A stretch of DNA of 64,000 nucleotides from Acinetobacter terrestris (GCF_004331155.1 NZ_SJNZ01000005.1:62001-126000); one strand, 5' to 3'. Counted from the first letter of the stretch, positions 1 to 8,928 are shown. Notes: generated by a model not told the origin, from the sequence alone. Numbers and translations are program-made.

Positions 1-528
1 CCAGGTATCGAATGAACTTGCAGATACACTTTTGATAGTCACTGGCGCAAGGTTCAATCCAATAATCATTACAATTGCGCCCGTCACAATCGGCGGCATC
101 AGTTTTTCAATCCAGCGGGTGCCAGTTTTCATGACAATCAAACCGATGCCGGCATAAATCAAACCACAAACGATGGTTCCGCCGAGCGCCAAGGCAATAT
201 TGGGATTAGACCCTGCACCGGCATAACCAGTTGCCGCGGCGACTGCACCAATAAAAGCAAAACTGGAACCCAAATAACTCGGCATGCGCCCGCCAGTAAT
301 CAGGAAAAATAAAATGGTCCCGATCCCGGTAATTAAAATGGTCAAGTTCGGATCGAAACCCATCAATAACGGTGCAAGCACCGTTGCACCAAACATTGCA
401 AAAGCATGTTGTAGCCCTAAAACAATGCTTTTCCCCGCAGGTAAATATTCATCCATTTGGACTGGTGTTGTATCTAAATTGCCTTGATAAGGCTTAAATT
501 CTGGAAACCACGATTCTTTTTTTTGCAT
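1..528 (-). CDS. rutG: RutG-type uracil/pyrimidine permease (NCS2 family), C-terminus cut by window edge
   Basis: N-terminal 176 residues of an inner-membrane nucleobase transporter; the rest lies beyond base 1. The start ATG at 528 is preceded by a strong AGGGGAGGGG ribosome site. Around residues 35-55 it carries the NCS2 signature GLQHAFAMFGATVLAP, followed by alternating hydrophobic segments and Gly/Ala-rich helices typical of UraA/RutG. It is the last gene of the rutA-B-C-F-G run, 33 bp after rutF, so uptake of uracil or thymine for the Rut pathway is the likely role. A general UraA-type permease cannot be excluded from the fragment alone, but the position favours RutG. Confidence 0.88.
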   Translation of the reverse strand, partial: MQKKESWFPEFKPYQGNLDTTPVQMDEYLPAGKSIVLGLQHAFAMFGATVLAPLLMGFDPNLTILITGIGTILFFLITGGRMPSYLGSSFAFIGAVAAATGYAGAGSNPNIALALGGTIVCGLIYAGIGLIVMKTGTRWIEKLMPPIVTGAIVMIIGLNLAPVTIKSVSASSFDTW

Positions 529-561
529 GGGTTTCCCCTCCCCTCAATTAGGAATATTGGA

Positions 562-1137
562 TTAGTTCATGGGTTGTGGCTCGCAATACGCACGATTGAA
601 ATACATCAATGCATTCCTACCTTCATTTTGTTTCATGGCTTTGACCTGACAGATCAGTACATCATGACTGCCGACCGACATGCTTTGCACCACTTCACAA
701 TCAAACGACACCAGTGCATCTTCTAACACCGGTGCCTGTGTGATCAGTGTTGACCATTTACCACGCAAGAATCGTTCCGATATGGGTGTTTTTCCACCAA
801 AAACATTCGATAATTCAGTTTGATGCGAGGCGAGCGTATTTACACAAAGCACTTTATTGGTTTTGAATGTTTCAAATACTGACGCTGAACGGTTTAAACA
901 GACCAATAAAGTCGGTGGTGAATCGGTGACACTACACACTGCAGAAGCGGTAAATCCTGCCTGACCCGCTGCACCATCTGTGGTAATCACATTGACGGCT
1001 GCACCCAAATTGGACATGCCCTGTCTAAAAATCGCCTGATCAATTTCTGTATGCGCTTCATGCGCCATCATTTGAAAATTTTGTGCATGTTGTACTAAAT
1101 CTTTTGCAGATTGAACCGACATGATTTTACTGTTCAT
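562..1137 (-). CDS. rutF: RutF flavin reductase (NADH:FMN), pyrimidine utilisation
   Basis: A flavin reductase-like FMN-binding protein of 191 residues. It should supply reduced FMN to the RutA monooxygenase. The flavin-reductase core begins near residue 35 (FRQGMSNLGAAVNVITT) and includes GFTASAVCSVTDSPPTLLVCLN, split here as GFTASAVCSV then TDSPPTLLVC, the usual isoalloxazine-binding stretch. The open frame extends 11 codons further to 1170, but the ATG at 1137 has GGAGG five bases upstream while the upper ATG has no ribosome site, so 1137 is chosen. It has about 30 more N-terminal residues than E. coli RutF. It lies directly after rutC because rutD and rutE are missing here. Confidence 0.9.
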   Translation of the reverse strand: MNSKIMSVQSAKDLVQHAQNFQMMAHEAHTEIDQAIFRQGMSNLGAAVNVITTDGAAGQAGFTASAVCSVTDSPPTLLVCLNRSASVFETFKTNKVLCVNTLASHQTELSNVFGGKTPISERFLRGKWSTLITQAPVLEDALVSFDCEVVQSMSVGSHDVLICQVKAMKQNEGRNALMYFNRAYCEPQPMN

Positions 1138-1241
1138 CACCACCTCCATCACTGAAATTCGATTATTCATGGTTGAATTCGAATTTCAGTTTTGTCCTGT
1201 ATGGATATTATTTACATCTGTTTTTTTAAGAATTTTTTGAT

Positions 1242-1622
1242 TTAAACATGGGCAATAGATGCAATTTCAACTAGAGCATCGGGTTTCACCAAGCCCGTCT
1301 GTACGCAATAGCGTGCCGGTTTATCACCCGGAAAATACTCCGCATAGACGGTATTGATGGCAGCATAATCGGCCCAGTCTTTGACAAAGACATGATTAAA
1401 GGTCACGTCATCCATGGTCCCACCCGCAGTTTCAATGACTTTTTTGATGGTTTGCAAAATATGACGGGTTTGTGCTGCGGCATCTCCCACATGCACGACA
1501 TTGTTATTTTCATCAAAGGCCAAAGTGCCTGACACATAAACAATATTGTCCGCTTTGGTTGCAGGTACGTACGGTGCCAATGGTTTTCCTGTTCCTGCGG
1601 GTAAAATAATTTCTTTTGGCAT
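1242..1622 (-). CDS. rutC: RutC, 3-aminoacrylate deaminase (RidA/YjgF family)
   Basis: A 126-residue RidA/YjgF-fold protein. In the Rut pathway RutC speeds conversion of 3-aminoacrylate to malonic semialdehyde. Family features are visible: the N-terminal GxxLAPYVPA stretch, [10 protein letters not shown], and the C-terminal [18 protein letters not shown] region that carries the conserved Arg and Glu of the active cleft. It follows rutB by 19 bp with AGGGGAG before the ATG. The length is typical for the family (about 128). Sequence alone cannot separate RutC from general RidA, but its place between rutB and rutF settles the call. Confidence 0.92.
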   Translation of the reverse strand: MPKEIILPAGTGKPLAPYVPATKADNIVYVSGTLAFDENNNVVHVGDAAAQTRHILQTIKKVIETAGGTMDDVTFNHVFVKDWADYAAINTVYAEYFPGDKPARYCVQTGLVKPDALVEIASIAHV

Positions 1623-1641
1623 GATGCTCCCCTATGAAGTT

Positions 1642-2403
1642 TTAAGCTGATTTTTCTAAAAGATTGGAGTTGGTTTGAAAGGTTTCGACAAAGTTTGCTG
1701 TGTCCGACACCCAACCAAAGAAGGTTTTAATGTTATATAAACTGGCTTCATGCGCCTCAATCGGTCCTGCCTGATAACAGGCATCACCCAGTGCTACGCC
1801 AAAATACTCCAGAAAAAAACCGTCTCTTAAAGTTGATTCCACACAGACATTGGTGGCAATCCCGACAAACACCAGATTACGAATGCCACGACTTCTGAGC
1901 ATGCTGTCTAGTGCTGTATTAAAGAAACCGCTATAACGGGGTTTTTCAATCACGATGTCTTGAGCCAAGGGTATGAGTTCATCAATCAGTTCAAAGTCCC
2001 AACCGCCTTTTGCGAGTAATTTCCCTTGTAATTCAGGCTGCTGACGCATGGTTTTTAAGGCGTTGGATTTATGAAAATTCGGGGAATTGATACCACCCGC
2101 TTCCACATACTGATCATCCCAGCCATTTTTGAAATAAATCACCTGAATGTTTGACGCATGTGCGGCATCGACTGCTTTTTTGATGTTCTCCACAACAGGC
2201 TTGGTTTTTGAAACGTCAAAACCCGCCAAGTCTAAATAACCGCCTTTTGAGGTATAGGCATTTTGCATGTCTATTACGATTAATGCGGTTTGCTCAGCTG
2301 CCAGTTGAATTGCTTCAGGTTGTGCCTTTAATACTTTTCCAGTACCAGCGGCTTGAGTAAATCCTGCACAAACCACATTTTCTACAGATTTATTCATATT
2401 CAT
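1642..2403 (-). CDS. rutB: RutB, ureidoacrylate amidohydrolase (isochorismatase fold)
   Basis: A 253-residue cysteine hydrolase that cleaves (Z)-3-ureidoacrylate, the product of RutA, to aminoacrylate and carbamate. The isochorismatase-type triad is visible: Asp45 in VIDMQNAY, Lys154 in [10 protein letters not shown] and Cys187 in [10 protein letters not shown]. The N-terminal 30 residues form the extension usual in RutB. Its ATG overlaps the rutA stop by four bases (ATGA), which indicates translational coupling. Two ATGs occur six bases apart (codons 1 and 3); the first is used here. Confidence 0.95.
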   Translation of the reverse strand: MNMNKSVENVVCAGFTQAAGTGKVLKAQPEAIQLAAEQTALIVIDMQNAYTSKGGYLDLAGFDVSKTKPVVENIKKAVDAAHASNIQVIYFKNGWDDQYVEAGGINSPNFHKSNALKTMRQQPELQGKLLAKGGWDFELIDELIPLAQDIVIEKPRYSGFFNTALDSMLRSRGIRNLVFVGIATNVCVESTLRDGFFLEYFGVALGDACYQAGPIEAHEASLYNIKTFFGWVSDTANFVETFQTNSNLLEKSA

Positions 2404-3515
2404 GCTGACTTCTCCAAGACTGAAACTTGAGTTGCTTCACCTTCAACCACAATATGCTCACGGCATTTCATCAAAGGCTGAATTTTTTGGCCAAAATTTT
2501 CTACGCCTTGAATAAAATCATCAAAGGTTAAAAGAATGCCTTCAGTTCCTTCGATTTCAGCAATTTCATCCAGCATTTTTGCGACATTTTCAAAAGAACC
2601 GACAATGGTGCCCATGTTGATATTGACGGGTGAAACACTGGATGCCATTTGACGAATGTTGGTATCGGCGCCAGATTTGGTATCTTTTCCGCCTTGATTC
2701 ATCAGCCAGTTAATCGCCTCGACATCGGCTCCATCGTTATAGCTTTGCCATTTTGCAAAGGCTGCTTCATCTGTCTCTGCGGCAATCACCATAAAGAGCA
2801 CATAGGTTTGCACATCGCGGCCTGTTTTATCGGTATATACCTTTAAGCGATCATTGATGTCTGCATACGCCTTCGGTGTATTTAAGCCTTTACCAAAGAC
2901 AAAATTGTAATCTGCATATTTAGCGGAGAACTCTAGCCCCGTATCGGATTGCCCTGCACAGATGATTTTCATATCGGCTTGTGGAACTGGACTTACCCGG
3001 CAATCATCCATCTGGAAATGTTCACCCTTAAAGTCCGATTTTCCAGTCGCCCAAAGCTCACGTAAAATTTCGACATATTCAGATAAATAGTCATAACGTT
3101 TGGCAAAGTATTCATCGCCCGGCCACATACCCATTTGTTTATATTCAGGCGCTTGCCATCCCGTTACTACATTTAGTCCAAAACGCCCATTGGAAATGGA
3201 GTCAATGGTGGATGCCATACGTGCCACAATTGCAGGTGGCATCACCAAAGTTGCCGCTGTCGCATAAATTTTAATTTTGCTGGTCACTGCAGCCAGCCCC
3301 GCCATTAAAGTAAATGTCTCGAGGTTATGATCCCAAAATTCGGTTTTCCCGCCAAAGCCACGCAGCTTGATCATCGAGAGTGCAAAGTCAAAACCATAAT
3401 GTTCTGCACGTTGCACAATTTGCTTGTTCATTTCAAAACTGGGTTTATATTGCGGTGCATTTTCAGACAGTAACCAGCCATTATTTCCGATTGGACAAAA
3501 GACGCCTATTTTCAT
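2400..3515 (-). CDS. rutA: RutA, FMN-dependent pyrimidine monooxygenase
   Basis: A 371-residue luciferase-like (bacterial luciferase/alkanesulfonate monooxygenase) protein that opens the uracil ring to give ureidoacrylate, using reduced FMN from RutF. Visible motifs are [17 protein letters not shown] at the N-terminus, [11 protein letters not shown] near residues 120-130 and the C-terminal [17 protein letters not shown] nine bases upstream is in frame, but GAGG sits eight bases before the ATG at 3515, so the ATG is chosen. It is the first gene of the rutABCFG unit, about 65 bp downstream of the predicted sigma-54 transcription start. Confidence 0.96.
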   Translation of the reverse strand: MKIGVFCPIGNNGWLLSENAPQYKPSFEMNKQIVQRAEHYGFDFALSMIKLRGFGGKTEFWDHNLETFTLMAGLAAVTSKIKIYATAATLVMPPAIVARMASTIDSISNGRFGLNVVTGWQAPEYKQMGMWPGDEYFAKRYDYLSEYVEILRELWATGKSDFKGEHFQMDDCRVSPVPQADMKIICAGQSDTGLEFSAKYADYNFVFGKGLNTPKAYADINDRLKVYTDKTGRDVQTYVLFMVIAAETDEAAFAKWQSYNDGADVEAINWLMNQGGKDTKSGADTNIRQMASSVSPVNINMGTIVGSFENVAKMLDEIAEIEGTEGILLTFDDFIQGVENFGQKIQPLMKCREHIVVEGEATQVSVLEKSA

Positions 3516-3591
3516 TATTAACACCTCATTTTTACCATTTGGTTATAAACATGCTTCAAGCAACCCACTTGAACTTTTATAGTTAATATTT

Positions 3592-3608
3592 AGCAAATGC
3601 TATGCCAA
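3592..3608 (-). promoter_or_regulatory. sigma-54 (RpoN) promoter of rutA
   Basis: On the minus strand the sequence is TTGGCATAGCATTTGCT. It holds the GG and GC dinucleotides exactly ten bases apart and matches TTGGCA and TTGC at the -24/-12 elements. It lies about 77 bp upstream of the rutA ATG. E. coli rut transcription is nitrogen-controlled by NtrC, which fits. I could not find a clear paired NtrC site upstream by eye. Confidence 0.8.
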
Positions 3609-3789
3609 CATTATTAAAATTATATTTTTCAATAATTTGTAAATATTTTATTTTAACAAACAGTAAAATACACAACAAAATACCTGCACTGTTTTAGCGA
3701 TAATGGCTCCAAAAAAATGCATAATCTTTAAAATTTGAAAATGCGGCATTGATCGATATCGAATTATTTTTATGAAAAAATGAATTAAA

Positions 3790-3815
3790 AAACCGTGATC
3801 TTAAAATCACGGTTT
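3790..3815 (-). terminator. Rho-independent terminator after rutD
   Basis: A ten-base perfect stem, AAACCGTGAT with ATCACGGTTT, around a six-base loop, followed on the minus strand by a run of T. It lies about 57 bp after the rutD stop, so rutD forms its own transcription unit instead of reading into rutA. Confidence 0.85.
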
Positions 3816-3871
3816 GATCAATAATTTACGGGTTATGACTATTAATAAGCCTGCTTAATTCGACAGTGAAA

Positions 3872-4687
3872 TCACTTCAAAAAATGATTTTTAAAAAACT
3901 GCAGCATGGTTTTATTCAATAATTCAGGCTCTGTGACCGTAGATGCATGTGCACCTGTAGCAAGCACATTCAGTTGCCCATGACCCAGTCTCTGTTGCAG
4001 ATCACTCGACTTGTGGCCGGGCACTAAAAAATCATCCTGATTGGCAATGAAATGTAATTGGCTATATTGCAAGGCTTGTATGTGCTGCTCATCGATCCTG
4101 AATTTCTGTGCAGCCTCAATGCGCTTCAATATATTTGCAGCCGGTGGAAAATCTTCAAGTTGAATATTTTCCAGCGTATTTAAATGCTGGTGATTTTTTG
4201 AAATCCATGCCGGTGGATATAAAAATAGCCCCTGCGCCCGTACATAAGCTTCAGAACCTGCTGATTTTAATAAATGAATCCGGGCTTCAAAACATTTTTG
4301 GGTATGCGGATCGAGCTCATCCCATGAATTGATACAAGTCAGACTTAATAATGTCGCTTCAGATGACTTTATTAATACCGCCAGTTCTGCTCCAATAAAT
4401 CCGCCAATGGCATGTCCAATAAAATGAAAATCCTGAATTTTTTCCAGTTTTATAATTTCCAGTAACTGTTTTGCCAGATCGGTAATTGAATACTCATCGG
4501 CTAGAAGACCGGAATCTGCATGGCAGCCTTCCTGGTCATAACTCAACACATGAAAATATTGGGTTAATGCCTCAATTTGTGGTTTCCAAAAACTCGCATG
4601 ACCACCCAAACCTGAAGATAAAATCAGGAACTCGGCTGCTGTATTTTCTGTACATTGATGAATTTGATAGTCCATTTTTTTTACCAT
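3872..4687 (-). CDS. rutD: RutD-type alpha/beta hydrolase (aminoacrylate/carbamate hydrolase)
   Basis: An alpha/beta hydrolase of 271 residues that fits RutD. The oxyanion region is LILSSGLGGHASFW, then LSYDQEGCHADS, a GHAIGGFIGAELA nucleophile elbow with Ala where most hydrolases have Ser, and HTQKCFEARIHLL and GLFLYPPAWIS as in RutD. The terminal catalytic-type His is in ATGAHASTVTEPE. RutD promotes the late steps after RutB; later work proposes carbamate hydrolysis. In E. coli it sits between rutC and rutE, but here it stands alone upstream of rutA with its own sigma-54 promoter and terminator. A second ATG at 4675 is also possible; neither has a good ribosome site. Confidence 0.85.
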   Translation of the reverse strand: MVKKMDYQIHQCTENTAAEFLILSSGLGGHASFWKPQIEALTQYFHVLSYDQEGCHADSGLLADEYSITDLAKQLLEIIKLEKIQDFHFIGHAIGGFIGAELAVLIKSSEATLLSLTCINSWDELDPHTQKCFEARIHLLKSAGSEAYVRAQGLFLYPPAWISKNHQHLNTLENIQLEDFPPAANILKRIEAAQKFRIDEQHIQALQYSQLHFIANQDDFLVPGHKSSDLQQRLGHGQLNVLATGAHASTVTEPELLNKTMLQFFKNHFLK

Positions 4688-4713
4688 TCATTAAAATAAA
4701 TTTAATAAGAAAT

Positions 4714-4730
4714 AGCAAAAGTTGTGCCTA
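4714..4730 (-). promoter_or_regulatory. sigma-54 (RpoN) promoter of rutD
   Basis: The minus strand reads TAGGCACAACTTTTGCT. The GG and GC pairs are ten bases apart, with GGCAC at -24 and TTTTGC at -12. The predicted start of transcription is around 4702, giving a leader of only 15-28 bases. The element is the same class as the one before rutA, so both rut units are probably induced together under nitrogen limitation. Confidence 0.75.
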
Positions 4731-5134
4731 AATAATCAAATAAATTTAGTTTAAATACCTAATATTAAATCACGCCACAGTGAAATATAGACAACGAAAT
4801 TCGATATAAAAATAAGAAAGAGGAAAAATTTAAATCAAGAAAGTTACCTAACAGGATTTACTTTCATACTCAAATCTACAACAAAAACAGCTAAACCCAA
4901 GTCAACCTAAAAACTTAAAATAGATGAATACAGCAAAGACCAATAAAAGAAAAAATTTAAGAAAATAATTTGTTAAAACAAGCGTTAAAAATCAATATGC
5001 AATTTAATTGGAGTCAAGTTTATAACAATTCTAGGTATTTCCTGTCTCTAGGTACGTTCTGTCTCGTAATGGAACAGTCGCGCACTAGAAATAACAGTCA
5101 CACCCTATCTATATTTTTTTTGAGGTGAGGGTTC
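4731..5134. other. AT-rich intergenic stretch between rutD and the next gene
   Basis: Very AT-rich and without a convincing open frame. A short direct repeat of TTCTGTCTC/TTCCTGTCTC type is seen near 5040-5066. The last 20 bases hold GAGGTGAGGG, a strong ribosome site for the gene starting at 5135. Upstream activator sites for the sigma-54 promoter would be expected here, but I see no clear palindrome. Confidence 0.5.
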
Positions 5135-5731
5135 ATGGACACAGCAACTGAATATCCCCTATTTCAATGTCACTATCTGCCGCGTTATTTCATTGGGCTG
5201 ATCTTTATCCCTGCCATATTTATTGTTTTAGCTCAGCACTCACTCAATAACTTCAATATGGTTCAAGATATTAGTAGTCTGATTCAGTATTTATTAGCTC
5301 AATCCCTGTCAAGTTGGTTAATGGTGTCGCTCATCTTCATGCTGGCTTGCGTTGCCATGAATATGAAACTTGTGGTCACCAGCCAGACCATCTCCATACA
5401 AAGTATTGGAATAAAGCTGAGTAGCATGGTGCAGCGTAATACGCTGTGTAAAGCCCAACTCTACTCCTCACATGCCTCAAAGTATCGTCTGCTTAAGCCC
5501 CTAATAACAAAAGGATTAAGCCAGCAAGAGTGGAAAAGATGCAGTATCGGCTTTATTTTAAAACCTGAATTTCGCAAGCACTATAAAATGGCACATATTG
5601 ATCTGAATATGTTGAATAAAGACAACCGGCAAAAACTGATCCAGATTTTGGTGCAACACTATCATTTAAACCCTACGGTTTTTTTAGGCAGAGAACAACT
5701 TGCCAGACGGAAACTACAGCACAAATTTTGA
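5135..5731 (+). CDS. Uncharacterised inner-membrane protein
   Basis: A 198-residue protein that I do not recognise. Two hydrophobic segments are visible, roughly residues 17-35 (YFIGLIFIPAIFIVLA) and 58-78 (LSSWLMVSLIFMLACVAM), followed by a basic, soluble C-terminal half of about 120 residues rich in Lys, Gln and His. The layout, two helices then a beta-like stretch (LVVTSQTISIQSIGIKL), recalls small PH-like membrane proteins, but this is only a resemblance. The ribosome site GAGGTGAGGG supports the ATG at 5135. It is a single gene with its own terminator. Confidence 0.7.
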   Translation: MDTATEYPLFQCHYLPRYFIGLIFIPAIFIVLAQHSLNNFNMVQDISSLIQYLLAQSLSSWLMVSLIFMLACVAMNMKLVVTSQTISIQSIGIKLSSMVQRNTLCKAQLYSSHASKYRLLKPLITKGLSQQEWKRCSIGFILKPEFRKHYKMAHIDLNMLNKDNRQKLIQILVQHYHLNPTVFLGREQLARRKLQHKF

Positions 5732-5740
5732 TAAAATATA

Positions 5741-5769
5741 AAAAAAAGCGCTCTCCGCGCTTTTTTTTA
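5741..5769. terminator. Bidirectional terminator between convergent genes
   Basis: An A-run, stem GCGC-TCTCC-GCGC and a T-run of eight lie between the gene ending at 5731 and the kbp-like gene ending at 5781. The symmetrical A and T runs let it work on both strands. Confidence 0.88.
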
Positions 5770-5780
5770 TTCATCCCAGT

Positions 5781-6263
5781 TTAGGCAGGAATACGAAGTA
5801 CCTGTCCTGGATAAATGTCATCGGCATTTTTTAACAAAGGACGGTTGGCTTCAAAAATTTTATTATATTGATTGCTATCACCATAATATTCTTTTGAAAT
5901 TTTAGACAAGGTATCGCCAGATTTAACCGTATAAAATTTGCTTGCGGGTTCAGGCGTTGCAACAGTCATCTGATCATCGACCTTAGCGACATGATCGACA
6001 TTCCCTACCGCCAATACAATTTTTTCACGGTCTGCTTGGCTTTGTACTTGCCCTTTAATGGTGGCTAGATCAGAAGTCCCGTTATAACTCACAGACAAGC
6101 CGGTTACAGGCAAACCCAAAGCTTTGATATGTCCGAGCAGTTTATTTGCGATTTCTTGTGCAGATGGCTCTGCGGGAGTAGTTGAAGCTGCTGGAGTTGC
6201 CTGTGGTTCAGCGGGTGCTGTATTTTTCTTACCAATTCCTTTTACAAAATCAAAAAGACCCAT
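5781..6263 (-). CDS. kbp: BON-LysM domain protein, Kbp/YgaU-like
   Basis: A 160-residue protein matching E. coli Kbp (YgaU) from end to end. The start MGLFDFVKGIGKK is nearly identical, followed by a Pro/Ala-rich linker of about 25 residues, a BON domain (about residues 40-105, with VAGNVDHV-type turn VGNVDHVAKVDDQM) and a C-terminal LysM domain (FYTVKSGDTLSKISKEYYG to YPGQVLRIP). Kbp binds potassium in E. coli. It has no signal peptide, so it is probably cytoplasmic. The extra linker makes it about 11 residues longer than E. coli Kbp. It is a single gene. Confidence 0.88.
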   Translation of the reverse strand: MGLFDFVKGIGKKNTAPAEPQATPAASTTPAEPSAQEIANKLLGHIKALGLPVTGLSVSYNGTSDLATIKGQVQSQADREKIVLAVGNVDHVAKVDDQMTVATPEPASKFYTVKSGDTLSKISKEYYGDSNQYNKIFEANRPLLKNADDIYPGQVLRIPA

Positions 6264-6412
6264 TTTATTTCTCCATATTGTTATTTATGCTATTTAAAAA
6301 AATAGTGTTCTATTTTTATACCTAAAATTTACCCAAAAGAAAGATTGTCTTTGGTGAACCGAACGTAACGATATGTAATGAAAGCTGTTTAAAACAGTTT
6401 TCATTTTGCAAT

Positions 6413-6441
6413 AAAAAAGCCACCTAAAAGGTGGCTTTTTT
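6413..6441. terminator. Terminator after acpP
   Basis: A 13-base arm AAAAAAGCCACCT pairs with AGGTGGCTTTTTT around a three-base loop, 25 bp after the acpP stop. A second imperfect hairpin at 6379-6402 (GAAAGCTGTTT with AAACAGTTTTC) lies just beyond. Confidence 0.9.
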
Positions 6442-6466
6442 ATTTTCAGCAAAGCTGAAACAACGA

Positions 6467-6703
6467 TTAACCTAGTTTCTTAGAAACATAGTCAATTGCT
6501 GATTGAACAGTTGTGATTTCGTTAGAATCTTCATCAGGGATAGTGATGTCAAAATCATTTTCGAAAGACATAACAAGCTCAACTAAGTCCAAAGAATCAG
6601 CACCCAAATCATCCATGAAAGATGCTTCGTTTTTAATCTCTTCAGCTTTAAGACCAAGTTGTTCTGCAACCGCTTGTTTGATACGTAGTTCGATATCGCT
6701 CAC
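6467..6703 (-). CDS. acpP: Acyl carrier protein
   Basis: Acidic protein of 78 residues that carries growing acyl chains in type II fatty-acid synthesis. The phosphopantetheine site is Ser37 in [13 protein letters not shown] longer ATG frame exists up to 6718, but the GTG at 6703 has AGGAG seven bases upstream and gives the normal ACP N-terminus ([11 protein letters not shown]), so a GTG start is chosen. It follows fabG after 86 bp. In E. coli fabF comes next; here acpP ends the unit at a strong terminator. Confidence 0.96.
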   Translation of the reverse strand: MSDIELRIKQAVAEQLGLKAEEIKNEASFMDDLGADSLDLVELVMSFENDFDITIPDEDSNEITTVQSAIDYVSKKLG

Positions 6704-6789
6704 AGGAATTCTCCTCATTGCTTGTGGCGTTTTTAATGCCGTTAGTTTAATTGAATATCTAAGTTTTTGAAAGTTTATACATCAGCTAA

Positions 6790-7524
6790 TTAGCTCATGT
6801 ACAAACCGCCATTCACATGTAAAACAGTACCAGTGATGTAACTTGCCTTCTCGCTAGCCAGAAAGCTCACTGCATTCGCGATATCTTGTGGGTCACCTAA
6901 ACGGTTTAATGCCACTTGATCACTCATTTTCTTACGAATTTCTTCACTTAACTGTTCTGTCATTTCTGTTGCAATAAAACCTGGCGCAACAGCATTCACC
7001 GTAATTTGGCGACTACCCATTTCTTTTGCAAGGCTACGGCCAAATGCTTCTATCCCTGCTTTTGCAGCAGAATAGTTGGCTTGTCCCGGATTTGCAAAGT
7101 GGGCAACGACAGAACTGATATTAATAATTCGTCCAAAACGTGCTCGGGTCATGCCTTTTAAAACACGCTTAGATAGACGGTATACGGCTTTCAAATGAAT
7201 ATTGAGAATATCGTCCCAGTCATCTTCAGACATACGCAGTAACAAATTATCTTTGGTAATTCCAGCATTGTTGACCAGTGCAAGAACAGGACCATACTTT
7301 TGTTCAATATCTGTAACCAAGGCATCAATGGCGGTCGCATCACGCACATCAAGCACTGCACCAGCACCATTTTCAGCGAAGCTTGCAGATAATTTTTCTG
7401 CGCCTGCTTCAGACGTTGCGGTACCCACCACAAAATAACCGTCTAAAATTAATTGCTGAGCAATGGCAGCTCCAATCCCTCGGCTCGCACCTGTGACCAA
7501 TGCGACTTTACGTTCTTGTGTCAT
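6790..7524 (-). CDS. fabG: 3-oxoacyl-ACP reductase FabG
   Basis: A 244-residue short-chain dehydrogenase that reduces 3-oxoacyl-ACP with NADPH. Visible features are the TGASRGIG nucleotide-binding loop (residues 11-18), LVNNAGIT (83-90), the catalytic Ser137/138, Tyr151 and Lys155 (YSAAKAG), and the C-terminal TGTVLHVNGGLYM typical of FabG. Its ATG overlaps the fabD stop by four bases, so translation is coupled. Confidence 0.97.
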   Translation of the reverse strand: MTQERKVALVTGASRGIGAAIAQQLILDGYFVVGTATSEAGAEKLSASFAENGAGAVLDVRDATAIDALVTDIEQKYGPVLALVNNAGITKDNLLLRMSEDDWDDILNIHLKAVYRLSKRVLKGMTRARFGRIINISSVVAHFANPGQANYSAAKAGIEAFGRSLAKEMGSRQITVNAVAPGFIATEMTEQLSEEIRKKMSDQVALNRLGDPQDIANAVSFLASEKASYITGTVLHVNGGLYMS

Positions 7525-8507
7525 GCAATTTTCCCTTCCGCCACCAAAATGGCATTTAATGCATCCTCAAGACGACTCTTGCTGTCCAGTGGAAATGCTT
7601 TTTCGATATTTGGTAAACGCTTCGCAAGATTGGCAAGGACATTGCCCGGACCACATTCAACCATATATTGCACCCCTTGGTCTTGCAGGTATTGCATGGT
7701 CTTGGTCCATTGCACAGATTGATACAATTGTGCAGTCAATGCCTGACGTACGCCTGCCACATCCGTTGCGATTTCCGCGTTGACATTTTGTATTACAGGA
7801 AAGCCAGGCAGCTCAATGGCAGTTTGTTCCAAAGCTGCTGCAAACTTTTCAGCCGCAGGTTTCATCAGTGAACAATGTGACGGAACAGAGACCGGTAATG
7901 CAATCGCTTTACCTGACTGTTCTTTGGCCGCAGCCATCACCGCTTCTACAGGTGCTTTATCACCAGCAATGACTACTTGACCTTGAGCATTATAATTTGC
8001 AGCTTCAACCGAACCCAAACCTTGTGCATTTACCTGCTCGCAAAGTTGAATTACTTTAGCGTCATCTAGACCTAAAATAGCAGCCATTGCGCCCTGCCCT
8101 TGAGGAACAGCATCCTGCATGAGTTTGCCACGCAAATTCACAAGTTTTACTGCATCGCCAAGGCTCATTGCCCCTGCAGCAACCAGTGCGCTGTACTCAC
8201 CCAGTGAGTGACCTGCAAGATATTTTGGTGCAACACCACCCAATTCCAACCACACGCGCCATAAGGCGATACTTGCAGTCAGCAATACAGGTTGTGTAAA
8301 TTCTGTTTGGTTTAAGCCTTCACCACTTTGAGCAATGTGCCATAAATCAAAACCAATCGCTTCTGAAGCTTCAGCAAAAGTGTCGGTCACACCACTAAAC
8401 TGTTCTGCAAGTTCAGCCAACATGCCAACTTTTTGTGAACCTTGACCAGGAAAAACAAATGCAGTTTTTGTCGCTTGAGCGGCTTGATCGAGTCTTTTAG
8501 CAGACAT
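7521..8507 (-). CDS. fabD: Malonyl-CoA:ACP transacylase FabD
   Basis: A 328-residue acyltransferase that loads malonate onto ACP. The nucleophile is Ser101 in AGHSLGEYSAL, the oxyanion Gln lies in FVFPGQGSQKVGML, and the catalytic His is in SVPSHCSLM around residue 210. It is first in the fabD-fabG-acpP unit. The first 12 residues (SAKRLDQAAQATK) are a short extension before the core. plsX and fabH, which precede fabD in E. coli, are not here; a terminator and rpmF lie upstream instead. Confidence 0.97.
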   Translation of the reverse strand: MSAKRLDQAAQATKTAFVFPGQGSQKVGMLAELAEQFSGVTDTFAEASEAIGFDLWHIAQSGEGLNQTEFTQPVLLTASIALWRVWLELGGVAPKYLAGHSLGEYSALVAAGAMSLGDAVKLVNLRGKLMQDAVPQGQGAMAAILGLDDAKVIQLCEQVNAQGLGSVEAANYNAQGQVVIAGDKAPVEAVMAAAKEQSGKAIALPVSVPSHCSLMKPAAEKFAAALEQTAIELPGFPVIQNVNAEIATDVAGVRQALTAQLYQSVQWTKTMQYLQDQGVQYMVECGPGNVLANLAKRLPNIEKAFPLDSKSRLEDALNAILVAEGKIA

Positions 8508-8603
8508 ATAAAAATCCTTTCATGAGTCTAAGCTCGTTTACGAAGCGAAATTTAACACTTAATTTTTGTTTTGGTAATTGCCAAATACAACAAAAAACGG
8601 CAA

Positions 8604-8634
8604 CAAAAAAAGGGAGCTTTCGCTCCCATTTTTT
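8604..8634 (-). terminator. Terminator after rpmF
   Basis: The stem GGGAGC-TTTC-GCTCCC is followed by T7 on the minus strand, 32 bp beyond the rpmF stop. It separates yceD-rpmF from fabD. Confidence 0.92.
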
Positions 8635-8665
8635 CTACTAAGCTTGACGCTTAATACATCACCAA

Positions 8666-8851
8666 TTATTCAGCAGCAGCTGCTTTAGCGAATAATTGAC
8701 GACCACGGTAGATACCATCTTTAGTCACGTGGTGACGACGGTGAGTTTCACCAGATGTTTGGTCTACAGTTAATGCATTCTCGGTTAAAGCGTCATGTGA
8801 ACGGCGCATGTCACGGCGAGAGCGACTTTTACGGTTTTGCTGAACGGCCAT
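8666..8851 (-). CDS. rpmF: 50S ribosomal protein L32
   Basis: A 61-residue basic protein. The N-terminus [20 protein letters not shown] is that of bacterial L32, followed by [18 protein letters not shown] and GIYRGRQL. It is the short proteobacterial form without the zinc-binding Cys pairs seen in some phyla. It lies 77 bp after yceD, the usual pairing. Confidence 0.97.
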   Translation of the reverse strand: MAVQQNRKSRSRRDMRRSHDALTENALTVDQTSGETHRRHHVTKDGIYRGRQLFAKAAAAE

Positions 8852-8928
8852 GATGGCTCCTTACAAAGATCGAAAAAATGGATCAGAACAAATTCAGTTG
8901 TCTTATACTTTACAGTATAACACAAAAA

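Noticed and set aside
3753-3762. TCGATATCGA palindrome as an NtrC site upstream of rutA
   Set aside because: It does not match the GCAC-type NtrC consensus and such short palindromes are common.
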